DNA from: Aselliscus stoliczkanus
Taxonomy: Eukaryota > Chordata > Mammalia > Chiroptera > Hipposideridae
DNA length: 64,000 bases
Direction of reading: 5' to 3'
Assembly (NCBI GenBank): GCA_033961575.1
Contig: CM066730.1
Coordinates: forward strand, 116,649,523-116,713,522
The notes below the pieces were generated by a model. It had not been told where the DNA came from. It ran no database searches and saw only the letters and a program-made list of their open reading frames with translations. A program made the translations under genes and the position numbers. This document shows, one piece after another, positions 34,249 to 45,218 of this stretch; the first letter of the stretch is position 1, and every line of letters starts with the position of its first letter.

Positions 34249-34717
34249 TGGCCGGCTGAGTGGCGCCTTGGTTAAGAGCTGGTTTTGGGATGCCAGCGGC
34301 CCCGGTTCGGATCCCACATATGAGGGCCAGTGACACTGCCCTCCACAGCTAACAACACCTCCACCTGGAGCTGGGCTGTGCAAGCCCCGGTGACTGTGTA
34401 GGCTGCAGCCCATGCTGCAGTGGGCTGCCATAGGCTGCAGTGAGTGGCCAGCAGCCAGCGTGAGCGGCTGGCAGCCAGCGTGAGCTGCCAATAGCTGCGG
34501 TGAGCGACCATCCAGAGGACGGCGACTGATCTGCCTCAACCGGGAAGAGCGCAATGATGATACCAACATGGGCCAGTGAAGCAACGTCCTCCGCAACTAG
34601 ACTGAAGAATAAAAAGACAACAACTTGTCTGTTCCCCTTCCGCGATTCCCCAACGCTTATCCCCTCCCCCAATTCATCAATAAAATCTTTAAAAAAAAAG
34701 GATAGAAATTAAAAGAA
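34249..34717 (+). mobile_element. Composite SVA-like SINE, full length, sense
   Basis: Same design as 17971-18455. The tRNA-like head (gccggctgagtggcgccttg ... ggttcggatccc) ends in 'cagtgacactgccctccaca'. A GC-rich core with a 20-bp tandem repeat follows (34440-34499, three units). The fixed tail ends at AATAAA (34679-34684), TCTTT and an A-rich stretch. A perfect 15-base duplication, AAAAGTGTTATTTTA, flanks it (34234-34248 and 34718-34732). Because the head and tail are shared with other SINEs here but the core is not, it is a distinct composite subfamily. Confidence 0.85.
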
Positions 34718-34732
34718 AAAAGTGTTATTTTA

Positions 34733-37128
34733 AACAAAGCAATACACATAAAATATCTTAATGAAGTAAGTAGAATAGGGAGAGAAGTTTTGAATTGAGT
34801 GGCAGAGAAAACAGAACTGAAAGTCAGAGATGATCATATTCACATGCTAATAATCTCTTTGGTTAGATCTCTAATATAACATGAAACCCAGGATAAAACG
34901 ATTCTTAAAGCTTAGTAGAAAAACAGGTGATTTTTTCTGGCTACAGTTTTCAAAGTAAAAATAGTACCCAAAGAAACCCCCATTGGCTATGAAAGTTTAA
35001 AGTGCAATCTTCCCTGAGGCTTGACTGCTATCTTTAGCTGAGGCCAGGAATCCAAGGTCTGTTCTAAAGAATGAAATCACCCGTTAGTGAGTGAGCTCCT
35101 ACCTCGCCTGTTATGGGCTTCATAGGAAAAAGTAATTTTATTTTCGTTATTAAACTGCAACATTCTTTTCCATATCAAGTGTTTTAAAGACTTTTGTTTG
35201 TTTGTTTGTTTGCTTACTGGTGCTTGCTTTGGCAATTATCTGGGGTTTTTTCTTCCCACTTTCCTCAGCCTACCTGTAGCTGAGCTTTCTACTCTGCTTT
35301 CATCTTGGTTCCCCACCTCTTTCCTGGTGTGACAAGACAGCTTTGTGGGGTATGTTGCCAATATTTCTTTACCCTCAGCTGGAGGGACTGCGTCCTTTCT
35401 TCTTCTCTGAAGGTTGTGTTTTATTATCTCCTCTTTTAATACATCTGGTTTCAGCCTAAAACATCTGTCAGGCTAATAACTGGTGACTAGAGTCTAAAGA
35501 TTCTGGTAAATTGTCCTTGGTATAATTCTAAAAGGCCCACAATTTAAATGGTGGGATTTGAAAGAAAATTGTATCACCTACAGCAACCAGAGGGAGTTGC
35601 TAGAGATAGGGTGAATCTAAGGATTTTCCCAACTGACACTGTCCAAAAGTAAGTTAAACTCAGTAAGTGTTTTGAGGAAAAAATATTAATTATAACTTCT
35701 TTTAATTTTACATTAACATAGGGACAGTCATCAGTATGGCCCTTTTAAATGTGGCACTTATTGAAAATTTTAGAGAAAGAAAAATGGAAGAAAATGCCAT
35801 AATTCTAGTCATCAGATTCATCTGTAACTGCATTTGGAATCCTGTGTTGCTGAGACATGAAGTTTTGCTTCACTCACCTCCAACCCAGAGTGCTGATTCT
35901 TCAGGATGTGTTTTCAAAGGGAGTGAGGCTTGTTCAGCACAAACTTAAATGCGCAGCTCTAGTTCTGTTTTCCTGCTGGCCTGAGGCTGCAAAGTGGTGA
36001 TGGGAGATGATTTATAGGAACCTCACGTGGCATGGTTGTCTTTAGGGAAGTTCCAGAATGTTGTAGTGTGGTCATCTTGTAAGGGTGGCTCTAGTGGACA
36101 GTGAAAAGCCCCTGCAGTCTTTCTTATGGGTGCTTCTCAGAATAGGATTCGAATGACCAGTCATTTATTTTCTGAGAGCTGTGCTAGGAAGGTAGCCAAG
36201 GTGGTTTTTTTTGGACTTTTTTTTCCCCTTAACTTCCCTTAATTGGGGCCCCATTACCCCAGAGCCTCATCTAGCTGGATCTCTCTCTTCCCTTCTCCCT
36301 CCCCCACCTCTTCCCCTCCTCCTCCCCCTCTCTCTTTCTCTCTGGTTGGTTTAAATAAAGTCTTCCATCAGCCAGATTGCGTTGTGACATTCACCCTGGG
36401 ACCAAGATGGTCATTGCTGTAGAAACACTAAATTTTAGACTCCACGTTTACTTCTTTCCTTTCACCTCCCATCCACCACTTAGAAACTAAGGATAGGGAG
36501 ATACTTGATTACCTGATACATATTATTAGACTATCCCTTTTTGAAATAGCTTATTTTAACTCATATTAACTCAAGAATTCACATGTTAATTGACAAAAAT
36601 CAAGAAAATATGGAAAGCTTGAAGAAGAGTACCACGATTTTGTTTTGCTGCCTGTGTACCTCTAGACTTTTGTAATGTCTACATACAGATATAAACATTG
36701 ACATTTTGGAGAAATGGGCTCTCAATATATTTATAGCAATATGTCATAGACATCTTTAAGTCAATACAAAGTTACAATGAACATTTTTGTAATCATGTTT
36801 TTGACTGGTTATTTAAACATTTGCAGTATAAATCCATAGCAGTGTGATTCCTAGATCACAGGTACTCTTCTAGAAAGTGCCCTTTAAAAATTTACATTTC
36901 CTTCCATATAGTTTTTCCATTATTGATAAAATTTAAGATAGATTTTCACCAGTCTGATGGTTAGTAAAGTTTTGTCCTTGTTAATGTTTACGGCCTGTGA
37001 ACTCTGAAGGAAGCATGAAGTCCCATTTCTGAGGCAGGGACTTCATGTGGGATGATCATAATAGTCAGCACTGAAGACATTAAAGTCATCATGTGATTTA
37101 TCATGACAGTGATTAAAAGAGTACCTGA
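34733..37128. other. MCOLN2 intron 1, middle part
   Basis: A (GTTT)n run lies at about 35192-35212 and a long pyrimidine tract at about 36270-36345, followed by AAATAAAGTCTT, which hints at an LTR end but is not conclusive. No exon is visible. Confidence 0.4.
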
Positions 37129-37168
37129 GGGCTGGCCAAGTGGTGCGGTGGTTAAGCGCTGGCTTGGG
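37129..37168 (+). mobile_element. Monomeric SINE head, 3'-truncated
   Basis: 'gggctggccaagtggtgcgg tggttaagcgctggcttggg' matches the SINE head and then stops abruptly without B box, tail or poly(A). This indicates a later deletion, since retroposition truncates 5' ends. Confidence 0.7.
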
Positions 37169-38159
37169 TTTGATTGTTCCGAGTTTTAGGGCTGGGATTC
37201 CCTATGAAATAGATTCTATTTGTTTTCCACCAAATACCAGAATTTTTATTTAGGCCCCAAATAATATTTGGAAGCCCAAGTACATCTGCTTTCCAAGATC
37301 GAGTTGTATTAATCCCTGAATTTTCCCACATTAGAGAGACATTGTTAGAAATAATATTGAAGTCACTTAAGGCCCATCGATGTGTGAAGTTATGGCCATA
37401 TGAATCCTACAAAAGAATGTAGTTATATATTTTTAAAGGGGCAGAACCTAAAATTCTGCCTGAACCATTTATATTTTCAAAACAGACAAGTTAACAGTAA
37501 GAGTCCAGATTGTATTCCTTTGTGGGTTGGGGGGTCTTATGAATGCATCTGGCTACAGGAAGGTCATGTGTTTCATCAATATTTTTTGAGGTTTGAAAAA
37601 TAAAGAACTTTAAATCCAGCATTATGTCCTGTTAGCTTTTCTAAGCTTTTAAGGCATAGGGGCCAAGCCACTAATTCTGGCTCATCATGAGCATAGTTAG
37701 CTCTGATGCATACCCAACAGGTAGTTTAATTAGCGCTGTTGGATAATCATTGGGCAGTGGGAGCGAAAAGGCGTTCAAGGGCAAATAAAGTAGATATTGC
37801 AGTAAGCAGACAAAAATCTGAGTATTTCATCTCGAAGTTAGACTAAGGAGCTAGGGAAAAGGAAGAATATTTTCTCAAGAGTTTTGTTCAGGCAAAAATT
37901 AGGTTATGTTAGCAATATAGTCAGTAAATGAAACAAAGGTGATCAAAGGGGAGACCAAGTATAAGGGTTGCTGGGTAGAATATGACTGGAGTCTTGGGAG
38001 AGCCATCTATATAAGGTCTTGTCTGCTTTGATCCAAGAATGAAAATTCTAGTGGTGATCTTAGGTTGTTTAGAAATTTTTCAGCCAAAGATCTCCCATAG
38101 GCTGAAATGACAACTCAGGTGTAGGTGTCCTTTTTAAATGTGAAACATAAATCTATGAG
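37169..38159. other. MCOLN2 intron 1, possible 3' part of the decayed retrovirus
   Basis: This is where env and the 3' LTR of the minus-strand provirus would be expected. I recognise neither. Confidence 0.3.
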
Positions 38160-38554
38160 TCAATATACCGTTAAGTTTAACACCACAGCATAGTTAGTAA
38201 TACCTGATATGGGCCTTTCCATTGAGTATGAAGGACATCTTAATAAAGGTGGCATTTCCAATGGACATAATCTGAAGGTTGATATCATGATGTTGTAGAT
38301 CTCCATCTCCTGGGCATGCGCTATGGGAAGATTGCTCCACAAACTGCTCCACGAGTTAGTCTTAAGGGCTCTTATAATTTTTTTTTTTTTACAATAAATC
38401 AGGATGGCTCCATTCAGCAGTACAAGTGCATGCATTCCCTGATCTAATCTCATAGGTCTACCGGTAATAGGAGATAGTCTATATTTGCCGAAGAGAGTAG
38501 ATCTTAGATTTAGCATGCCAAGAGAAGAGCCTTACACCAAGGCAGATTAAAAGA

Positions 38555-38715
38555 ATCTACCAGTTTTTCTTTCTTTTTTTTATTGTTAGTTTCAGGTGTG
38601 CAAAACAATGTAATAGTTAGACATTTACACCCCTCACAAAGTGATAACCCCCAACCCCAATCTACTGACCCTCTGACATTGTATATAGCTGTTATAATTC
38701 CACTGACTCTAGTCC
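38555..38715 (-). repeat. L1 3' UTR fragment inserted in the retroviral remnant, antisense
   Basis: 'attgttagtttcaggtgtgc', 'ttagacatttacacccctca' and 'tgtatatagctgttataatt' follow the reverse L1 3' UTR pattern. It sits between two integrase segments, so it is younger than the provirus. Confidence 0.6.
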
Positions 38716-39459
38716 TTATGCTGTACCAGGTTTTCTATTTTGAGTTTTGATTATCTTGTTAGTCTTCCTACATGACCACAAGACTGGGGATGATGAGCAC
38801 AATGAAAATGTTGCAAAATTGACCAGATCTTATAAACAGATTGTGTAATTTGTCCTGTGATATGAGTTCCCTGGTTGCTATGGAGCTCTGAAGGGATTCC
38901 CCAAGTGGGGAAGATCTTTTCTAGGGTTATTCTATTTACTGCTGAGGTTGTGGATCTGTGGCATGGGAATGCATCCACCCAGTGAGAAAACATAAAAAGC
39001 ATTATAACACACATTTGAATTCCTGAGAAGGGAGTAATTGAGTAAAGTTCATTTGCCAAACCTCAAAGGGTCCTAAAGGCAAGGGAAAACGCCCACAGAT
39101 GTATCAATGGGTTTTCTAGGGTTGTGCTTTAGGCAGATTTAGCATTTTGTTATATACCTAGGTAGCTATCTTTGGAGATGGCTTCCAGTTGTTTAGTTTT
39201 ACCCATAAAACCATTTTTGTCAGTGTTCCAGTGATTTAAGTAATATATATATTATAATATGTGATGTATGCAATCAGGGAGGAGTGGCCAGTTATTTGGA
39301 CCTACTTATAAGTTTCTTTTAGGGTCAAACTTATAGCCTTGTTCTAACAATTTCTTTTTTGCATAGCTAAATGCTGTGCTTCCATAATGTTTTATCTTTA
39401 AATCCCCAATTGCTTCAGCAGGTAGCATAAGTGCTTTCATTAGGGGCTAAGATTGTTTT

Positions 39460-39873
39460 TATTTTATTTTATTTTTTAAAAGGTCTTACTGGGGAATTGG
39501 GGGAGGGGAACAGTGTTGGGGAATTGGGGAAAGGGAACAGCCAAGTTGTTGTCCTTCAATCTTAGCTGTGGAGGGCACAGCTAGCACAGCTCCAAGTCCA
39601 GTCACTATCTGGCCCCCCATAGGCAGCTCACAGCTGCTCAACTCAAGGTGCCATTGTTCAATCTTAGTTGCAGGGGGATGCAGCCCATATCCCATGTGGG
39701 AATCGAACCAGCAACCCTGATGTTAGGAGCATGTAATCTCACCAGCTGAGCCATCCTGCCGCCTGTTGGCAGCTCAGCTTGTACACAGATCACTGGCCCA
39801 TGTGGGAATCAAACTGGCAACACTGTTGCTCAGAGCTCATGCTGTTAACCAACTGAGCCACTCGGCCAGCCCC
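39460..39873 (-). mobile_element. Dimeric tRNA-derived SINE inside the retroviral remnant, antisense
   Basis: Common tail (ggggaattgggggagg, ccaagttgttgtccttcaat), then two tRNA-like modules (ctgagccatcctgccgcc near 39748 and ctgagccactcggcc near 39855). AGATTGTTTT occurs on both sides as target duplication. It separates the RNase H and integrase segments. Confidence 0.8.
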
Positions 39874-41068
39874 TGAGATTGTTTTAATGCTGCTAACTTA
39901 GCAGCAGTATGGGGCAAATGGTTACCTTTACTTTCCTTCATATTTGCCATTGAATGTTTATGGTTGTTAAAACTGCAAAAGATTTAGGTAATTGGATAGC
40001 CTCTAAGAGTTCTAAAATATGAGAACTTTTTAATCTTTTGCCCAGAAGAAGTCAGAGTCCTCTGTGTTGTAGCATACCAAAGTCATGGGCCGTACCAGAG
40101 GCATACCTGCTGTCAGTATAAATGTTAGCCCTTTTATCTTTGGCAAATATGCAACCGCAAATAAATTCATAGAGCTCTGCTTGTGAGCAGAGGTTTTCTC
40201 TGCTTGTGAGCAGAAGGCATTGGGTTGGCCTCAGTGGTTTCCTTTGGAGAGACAATTGCATAGACTGCTTGTTGGTAGCCTGTTTAATCTTTTAGGTAAG
40301 AACCATCAGTAAACCAAACTAATTCAAGAGATGTTACCTGAAACTCCGTTCAAGGAGTTAGTAGTGAGTCTGTTAATGTCAGGCAGTCATGAGGGGTTTT
40401 GTCAGAGGGCAAAGGGAGGACAGTAGCAGGATTCAGAGTATTGCAGTAAGCACTAGTCACATTAGCTGAAGATAATGAAAGAATTTCACAGGAGGTTAGT
40501 CTGCTAGCAGAGACCTGCTGAGTATGATGAGATTTGAGTATTGTTTCTACACAATGAGGCACATGATGAGTCAGTGGAGAGCCCATTACTACAGCACTTC
40601 TATGTGTTGTATTAACTTGGTCGTGTCACAATAGCTCTTATACAGGGAGGAAAACCTTTTGGCCACCAGATCTAATTGTTGACTATAGTATCCAAAGGGC
40701 CTATGTTGGCTTTCATGTTATTGGGTCAAGACATCTCTGGCATTTCTCTCTTTTATAAACATAAAAGAAAAAGGGAAATTGATAATTAGGATATCCTAAA
40801 TCAGGCTGGTCATAAGGACTATTTTTTATTTCATTGAAGGCTTTCTGGGGTTCCTCTGTTCATGTGAGGGGCTCTGTCTGGTCAGCTTTGAGAAGAGAGT
40901 AGAAAGGTTGAGCCAAGATAGAAAAATTAGGAATCCAATTCTACAATATGTGGTCAAACCTACGAATCGCCTGAGTTGTCTTTTATTCTTGGGAATAGGG
41001 AAAATTAAAATGCCCTTGATCCTCTTGAAATCCAAGGGGAGACCTTTGTCAGTACAGTAATGTACCAC

Positions 41069-41250
41069 TTAATGACAGGGATACATTCTGAGAAATGCAT
41101 TGTTAGGCAATTTTGTCATTGTGTGAGCATCATAGAGTGCACTTACATAAACCTAGATGCTATAGCCTACTACACACCTAGGCTATGGGGTATACTATTG
41201 CTCCTAGTCTACAAGCCTGTACAACATGTTACTGTATGAACAAACACAAG
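41069..41250 (+). repeat. Medium-copy interspersed repeat (DNA transposon-like), family unnamed
   Basis: 'ccacttaatgacagggatac', 'gcattgttaggcaattttgt' and 'agcctactacacacctaggc' are signatures of a common old mammalian repeat. An antisense copy of the same family lies at 53611-53789 plus 54306-54470. Confidence 0.6.
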
Positions 41251-42100
41251 ATTAAGTCAAGCAGAAGAGAAAATGATACAATCAAGAAACACTAAATACA
41301 AGATGTAGGGGGGTGCTACTGGTGTACACAGCATGCATACTGTTTTACAGCAAACTTTTTGATTGTGCAGATAGACTAATTTGAGGATTTCAAAAGAGCC
41401 CCAACTTGGCCCGTTTAACTGTAAATCATCCTGGGCAATTATGATCCAGCGAGAGCGAGACAGAAAGCTGCAGGATGAGGGCCCGTAATTTTTGTACATA
41501 AATACAGCAGGAGTTTCAGAAGATGGCTGGCTATTCAGTAGCCATTCCCTCAGAAAGTGAACTTCTCATTTCCAAAAGAGTAATTGTTCACCAAATGGGC
41601 CTTTGAAGTTCCATAAAAAAAAAAGCCTGCAAAAGAGAACACTCAAAAGGGCCTGCACCTCAATCAAGGCAGGAGGTTTGGGTCTTGGAGGACTTAACCA
41701 CAATGATCTGCAACCACTGGGGAGACAAAAGAGTGCAATGGACTCTTGTAGGTATCTTATTTGAATCCGTGGGAGGCGCTGAAGGAGGAGGGAGTTCACT
41801 ATGGATCCCGCTTCTAACACTATGGCATGTCAGTCAATTTGACTAAGAACTGCAAGGCAAACAAAAGCTTTATTTGGGGGTCTTTTTTTAGGAGTCGCCA
41901 TCTTGGACACATTGATAGAAATCCAACTCTGTTCCAACAGGAAAAGAAAGGGACCAGAGTTTATAAAGATAGAAAAATGAGGGAGGTCTACTAGCTCAGC
42001 TTTCTAGAGACCTCCCAGATCCATTTTAAACTGTTCTCTTGACAATATCAATTTCATTTTGTTGTTTTTCTTTTACAAGTTACTTCCCTTCCCCCCCAAG
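41251..42100 (-). repeat. Probable leader and 5' LTR remnant of the retroviral element
   Basis: On the minus strand, an AATAAA (41874 to 41869) is followed by a U5-like stretch ending near 41815, then leader-like sequence without gag. No matching 3' LTR was found, so the LTR call rests on position and on the signal only. The open frames at 41257-41499 and 41566-41820 resemble no protein I know. Confidence 0.4.
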
Positions 42101-42129
42101 ATGAATTTTATCTGGCATCTTATTTCTCT

Positions 42130-42205
42130 TTCTTTTCATCCGTCTCTCTTTCCTTCCTTCCCTCCCTTCCTCCCTCCCTCTCTTCCTCCCTTTCTTCCTT
42201 CCTAG
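42130..42205. repeat. (TTCC)n-like pyrimidine microsatellite
   Basis: An imperfect tract of CTTT/CCTT/CCCT units. Confidence 0.8.
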
Positions 42206-42459
42206 CAGGAAAATTCTGAATAACCTAGCTTACTAATTCTGGAAATAGGTCTAAAAATTTATTTATAATCAGAAAATAATTAACAACTAAGTATAAGCCT
42301 TAAATAGTCTTAAAATAGTCTTTCCCTTTTGAGCTTCTTTTAAATTTGTTAGTCAAGGTAGATAACATAGATCATAAGTCAACACAAAAATATGTAATTT
42401 AGACATTTCAGGTGAAAAGATCCCTAAGAATGACCCCCGAATTTTAAATATTTTCCTAG

Positions 42460-42628
42460 GGCCAGCCAAGTGGCCAGTTGGTTAAGAGCTTCCTCAAGAG
42501 TGTGGGCTCTGAGCAACAGGGTCACTGGTTCGATTCCCAGCCCGAGCTGAGCTGTCAACAGCTGCCAACAGGTGGCAGGATGGCTCAGCTAAAAAACAAA
42601 ACAAAACAAAACAAAAAACAAAAAACAT
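42460..42628 (+). mobile_element. tRNA-derived SINE with (AAAAC)n tail
   Basis: Head 'gggccagccaagtggccagt', then 'ctgagcaacagggtcactgg' and 'ggttcgattccc', the start of a second module (gccaacaggtggcaggatgg) and then an (AAAAC)n tail. It abuts the next SINE. Confidence 0.75.
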
Positions 42629-42637
42629 AAAATTGTA

Positions 42638-42973
42638 GGGGCTGGCTGAGTGGCTCAGTTGGTTAAGAGTTTGCTTAAAAACATGAGCTCTGAGCAACAA
42701 GGTCACTGGTTGGATTCCCACATGGGCCAGTGAGCTTCACCTGAGCTGTGCCTGAATTGAACTGCTGCTGAGCTGCCAACAGGTGGCAGGGTGTGGTTCA
42801 GCTGGTGAGAGCATGTGCTCCTAATGACAAGATCGCCTGTTCAATGGTGAGCTATGCCCACCCACAGCTGGGACTGAACTGGGCACCTTGAGCTGAGCTG
42901 CCACCTGGATGGCTCAGTGGATACAGCGTGTGCTCTTAACAGCAAGGTTGCCGGTTCAACTCCCACATGAAAA

Positions 42974-43016
<43 letters not shown>

Positions 43017-43017
43017 A
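42638..43017 (+). mobile_element. Trimeric tRNA-derived SINE with (AAAT)n tail
   Basis: Three modules beginning near 42638 (gctggctgagtggctcagtt), 42779 (acaggtggcagggtgtgg) and 42899 (tgccacctggatggctcagt), each with an A-box and a B-box-like motif. An (AAAT)n run starts directly after the third B box; the usual fixed tail is absent. Confidence 0.8.
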
Positions 43018-44272
43018 TATTTCCCTGAAAATTGAGTAGCTTGAATGATTGGCTGAACTTAATATAATTTATTCATTAAACTTACTATATAGACACTTCC
43101 TGTTGTAAGAAAAAAGATCTAATTTAAACTGTCTTAAGCCTCAAAGGGTATTTGTTAGGTCAAATTGGAAGTCTTGGGATATGGCTTTAGGCACAGCTGG
43201 ATCCAGGAACTCAAACACCATCATTAGGCTTGGTGTCCATCTCTTAATGCCTGTTTTTCTGTTAGCGCCACTCTCTGGCAAGCTCTCCGATGATGGTGAG
43301 ATGGCTTCCAGGAACTCCAGACTCATAGCCTATGCTTTAAGTCTGTGAGCTCCAAACTTTATGGATTATGTATCCAACAGTAAAAGTTAAGCACATATCC
43401 CCAATGTGTGTAATTTCTTTACAAATTATATGCTACTACATACCAGTGTTATTCTGTATGTTATATTAATTATTAGTAGAGTCCAGTTTTTGTTTTTATG
43501 ATAAAGAATAAGATAGAAGCATTAATATTTTCTACAGTCCCAGTGCATTGTTTTGCACACCCAACTTTGGGGACAACTTGGTGGAAAGACCCCATCTTTC
43601 CCATCAGTTATAATTGTAGTCCTGTGACCACATCTCATTGATTCTTTTTGACCTAGCTTGAGTCATATGCCCATTCCTGAATCCAGAGCCCTTGAAATAG
43701 TAAAAGCAAATTTTACTAACATAAGGTGACACAGATATCTGACTAGGCATAAATATAGAGATGCTATTTTAACTTTTTAAAGATATTTATATTTTGGGAT
43801 CTTATAATCACTGACATGTTATCCAAAAAAGGGGGACATAATCCTTCTTTCTGCACAGAGTTATTGAACAAAGATTCTCTATTTCCATAATGATTTAATT
43901 TCGTTAGTCTATACTAAATGTCTGTGCTTCCACACTTGGAGTATATAAAAGTATCCCATGTAGGTTTTGTTCATACTCCAGGGACAGATGAGCGCTATAT
44001 GTTAAGATGTAGGAATTGACAAGCCTTGCAAATAAAATCCTATGCTTATAATTTTTGAGAATGGTCATTTTGAACAAGATGGGTAGCTATATGGAAAGGC
44101 TAGTGATGGGGTCCTAAATAATATTCAGAGTTCTAAAGAGAAAAGAAGTCTCTGGCTGGAGAGAGAGTTTTGCTTGTAAGCGTGGCTAAAGCATATGAAT
44201 AGAAAGTATTATTTAGGAGCTTTCCGATGAACAGGCTGTCCTGTGTATTTAAGAATTGATCTTCTGTGGCAG
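43018..44272. other. MCOLN2 intron 1, last part
   Basis: AT-rich intron sequence without named repeats, ending in the acceptor GTGGCAG. Confidence 0.45.
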
Positions 44273-44432
44273 AAATGCAATGGCTCATCTTGATTCTGCG
44301 GTGAAAGAAGAATGCCTGAGGGAAGACCTGAAGTTTTACTTCATGAACCCTTGTGAAAAATACCGAGCCAGACACCAGATTCCATGGAAACTGGGTTTGC
44401 AGATTTTGAAAATAGTCATGGTCACCACACAG
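44273..44432 (+). CDS. MCOLN2: MCOLN2 coding exon 2: cytosolic N-terminus and TM1 start (residues 26-79)
   Basis: 160 bases, phase 2 in and phase 0 out; acceptor GGCAG, donor CAG|gtaatt. It encodes NAMAHLDSAVKEECLRED, then LKFYFMNPCEKYRARHQI and WKLGLQILKIVMVTTQ, the basic cytosolic segment that contacts phosphoinositide in mucolipins and the start of TM1. The ATG at 44280-44282 has G at -3 and G at +4 and could start a shorter isoform lacking exon 1. Confidence 0.95.
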
Positions 44433-44837
44433 GTAATTTATATTATGAGTTGTTGTTTTTTTCCTTACCCCAAGATGAAAGTGTTTTTACATGTTCTGCC
44501 ACTTTGACTTTTGTTCTGAAAAGTCCACATTCAAGTTCATAAAACTGTAAAATTATGTAGACTCTGGAGGGAAGGTGCTAGGTTAAAGTTCATTGTAGGT
44601 GGTGAGTTTGTTTTAGTAAGGGATTATAAGGTCCTGTCTCCACAGGTTATTTCATTATAGGTGAAAAGTAGATCTATATGTGTGTGTGTGGGGGGGGGGT
44701 GTAGGGGTAGTTCTATATCTGAATGAGGCACGTGATCTGGCAAAGGCTGCTCAGTCCAAAGTGATTTGTATTCTTGAAATCTCTCATCTTTATCCAAGTA
44801 CATCTTACTTAAATACTCTTTGGAAATTTGCATTTTT
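44433..44837. other. MCOLN2 intron 2 start with (TG)n(G)n run
   Basis: A TG repeat followed by a run of G (about 44677-44699) is the only notable feature. Confidence 0.6.
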
Positions 44838-45218
44838 TCTAAAGAGTTTATTGGGGAATTGGGGAAGGGGAACAGCCAAGTTGTTGTCCTTCAGTCTTAG
44901 TTGTGGAGAGCGCAGCTAGCTTAGCTCCAAGTCCAGTCACCATCCGGCTACCTGTCAGCTGCTCACAGCCACTCAGCTCAAGGTGCTGTGTTCAAATTTA
45001 GATGCAGGTGGGGGTAGCCCACCATCCCATGCAGGAGTCGAACTGGCAACCTTGTTGTTAGGAGCACGTGCTCTCACCAGCTGAGCCATCCTGTCACCTG
45101 TTGGCAGCTCAGTGGCAGCTCAGCTCCAGCCCAGCTCACTGGCCCATGTGGGAATCAAACTGGCGGTGCTGTTGCTCAGAGTTCTTATTCTTAACCAAAT
45201 GAGCCACTCAGCTGGCCA
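44838..45218 (-). mobile_element. Dimeric tRNA-derived SINE, antisense
   Basis: Common tail 'ttattggggaattggggaag', 'gttgttgtccttcagtctta', then two modules (ctgagccatcctgtcacc near 45085 and atgagccactcagctggcc near 45200). The target duplication is 16 bases with two mismatches (44822-44837 / 45219-45234). Confidence 0.8.

Larger units (their letters stand above)
38160..41068 (-). mobile_element. Class I endogenous retrovirus remnant: pol fragments
   Basis: On the minus strand, fragments follow pol order. First is the end of reverse transcriptase (40826-41068, with RRFVGLTTYC), then the connection region (40350-40586). RNase H follows (40052-40261, with NIYTDSRYASGTAHDFG), then the integrase core (38751-39059, with VDAFPC and GIPSELHSNQG), then the integrase C-terminal region (38160-38516). 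All are separated by stops, frameshifts and later insertions (a SINE at 39460 and an L1 piece at 38555). The first half of reverse transcriptase, protease and gag are missing. It resembles gammaretrovirus-like ERVs and is incapable of expression. Confidence 0.75.

Noticed and set aside
36250..36420. Possible LTR end (pyrimidine tract followed by AAATAAAGTCTT)
   Set aside because: No clear TG...CA ends, no target duplication and no partner LTR; could be unique intron sequence.
38160..42100. Intact or recently active retrovirus
   Set aside because: Gag, protease, half of reverse transcriptase and env are missing, and the remaining pol pieces are broken by stops, frameshifts and later insertions.
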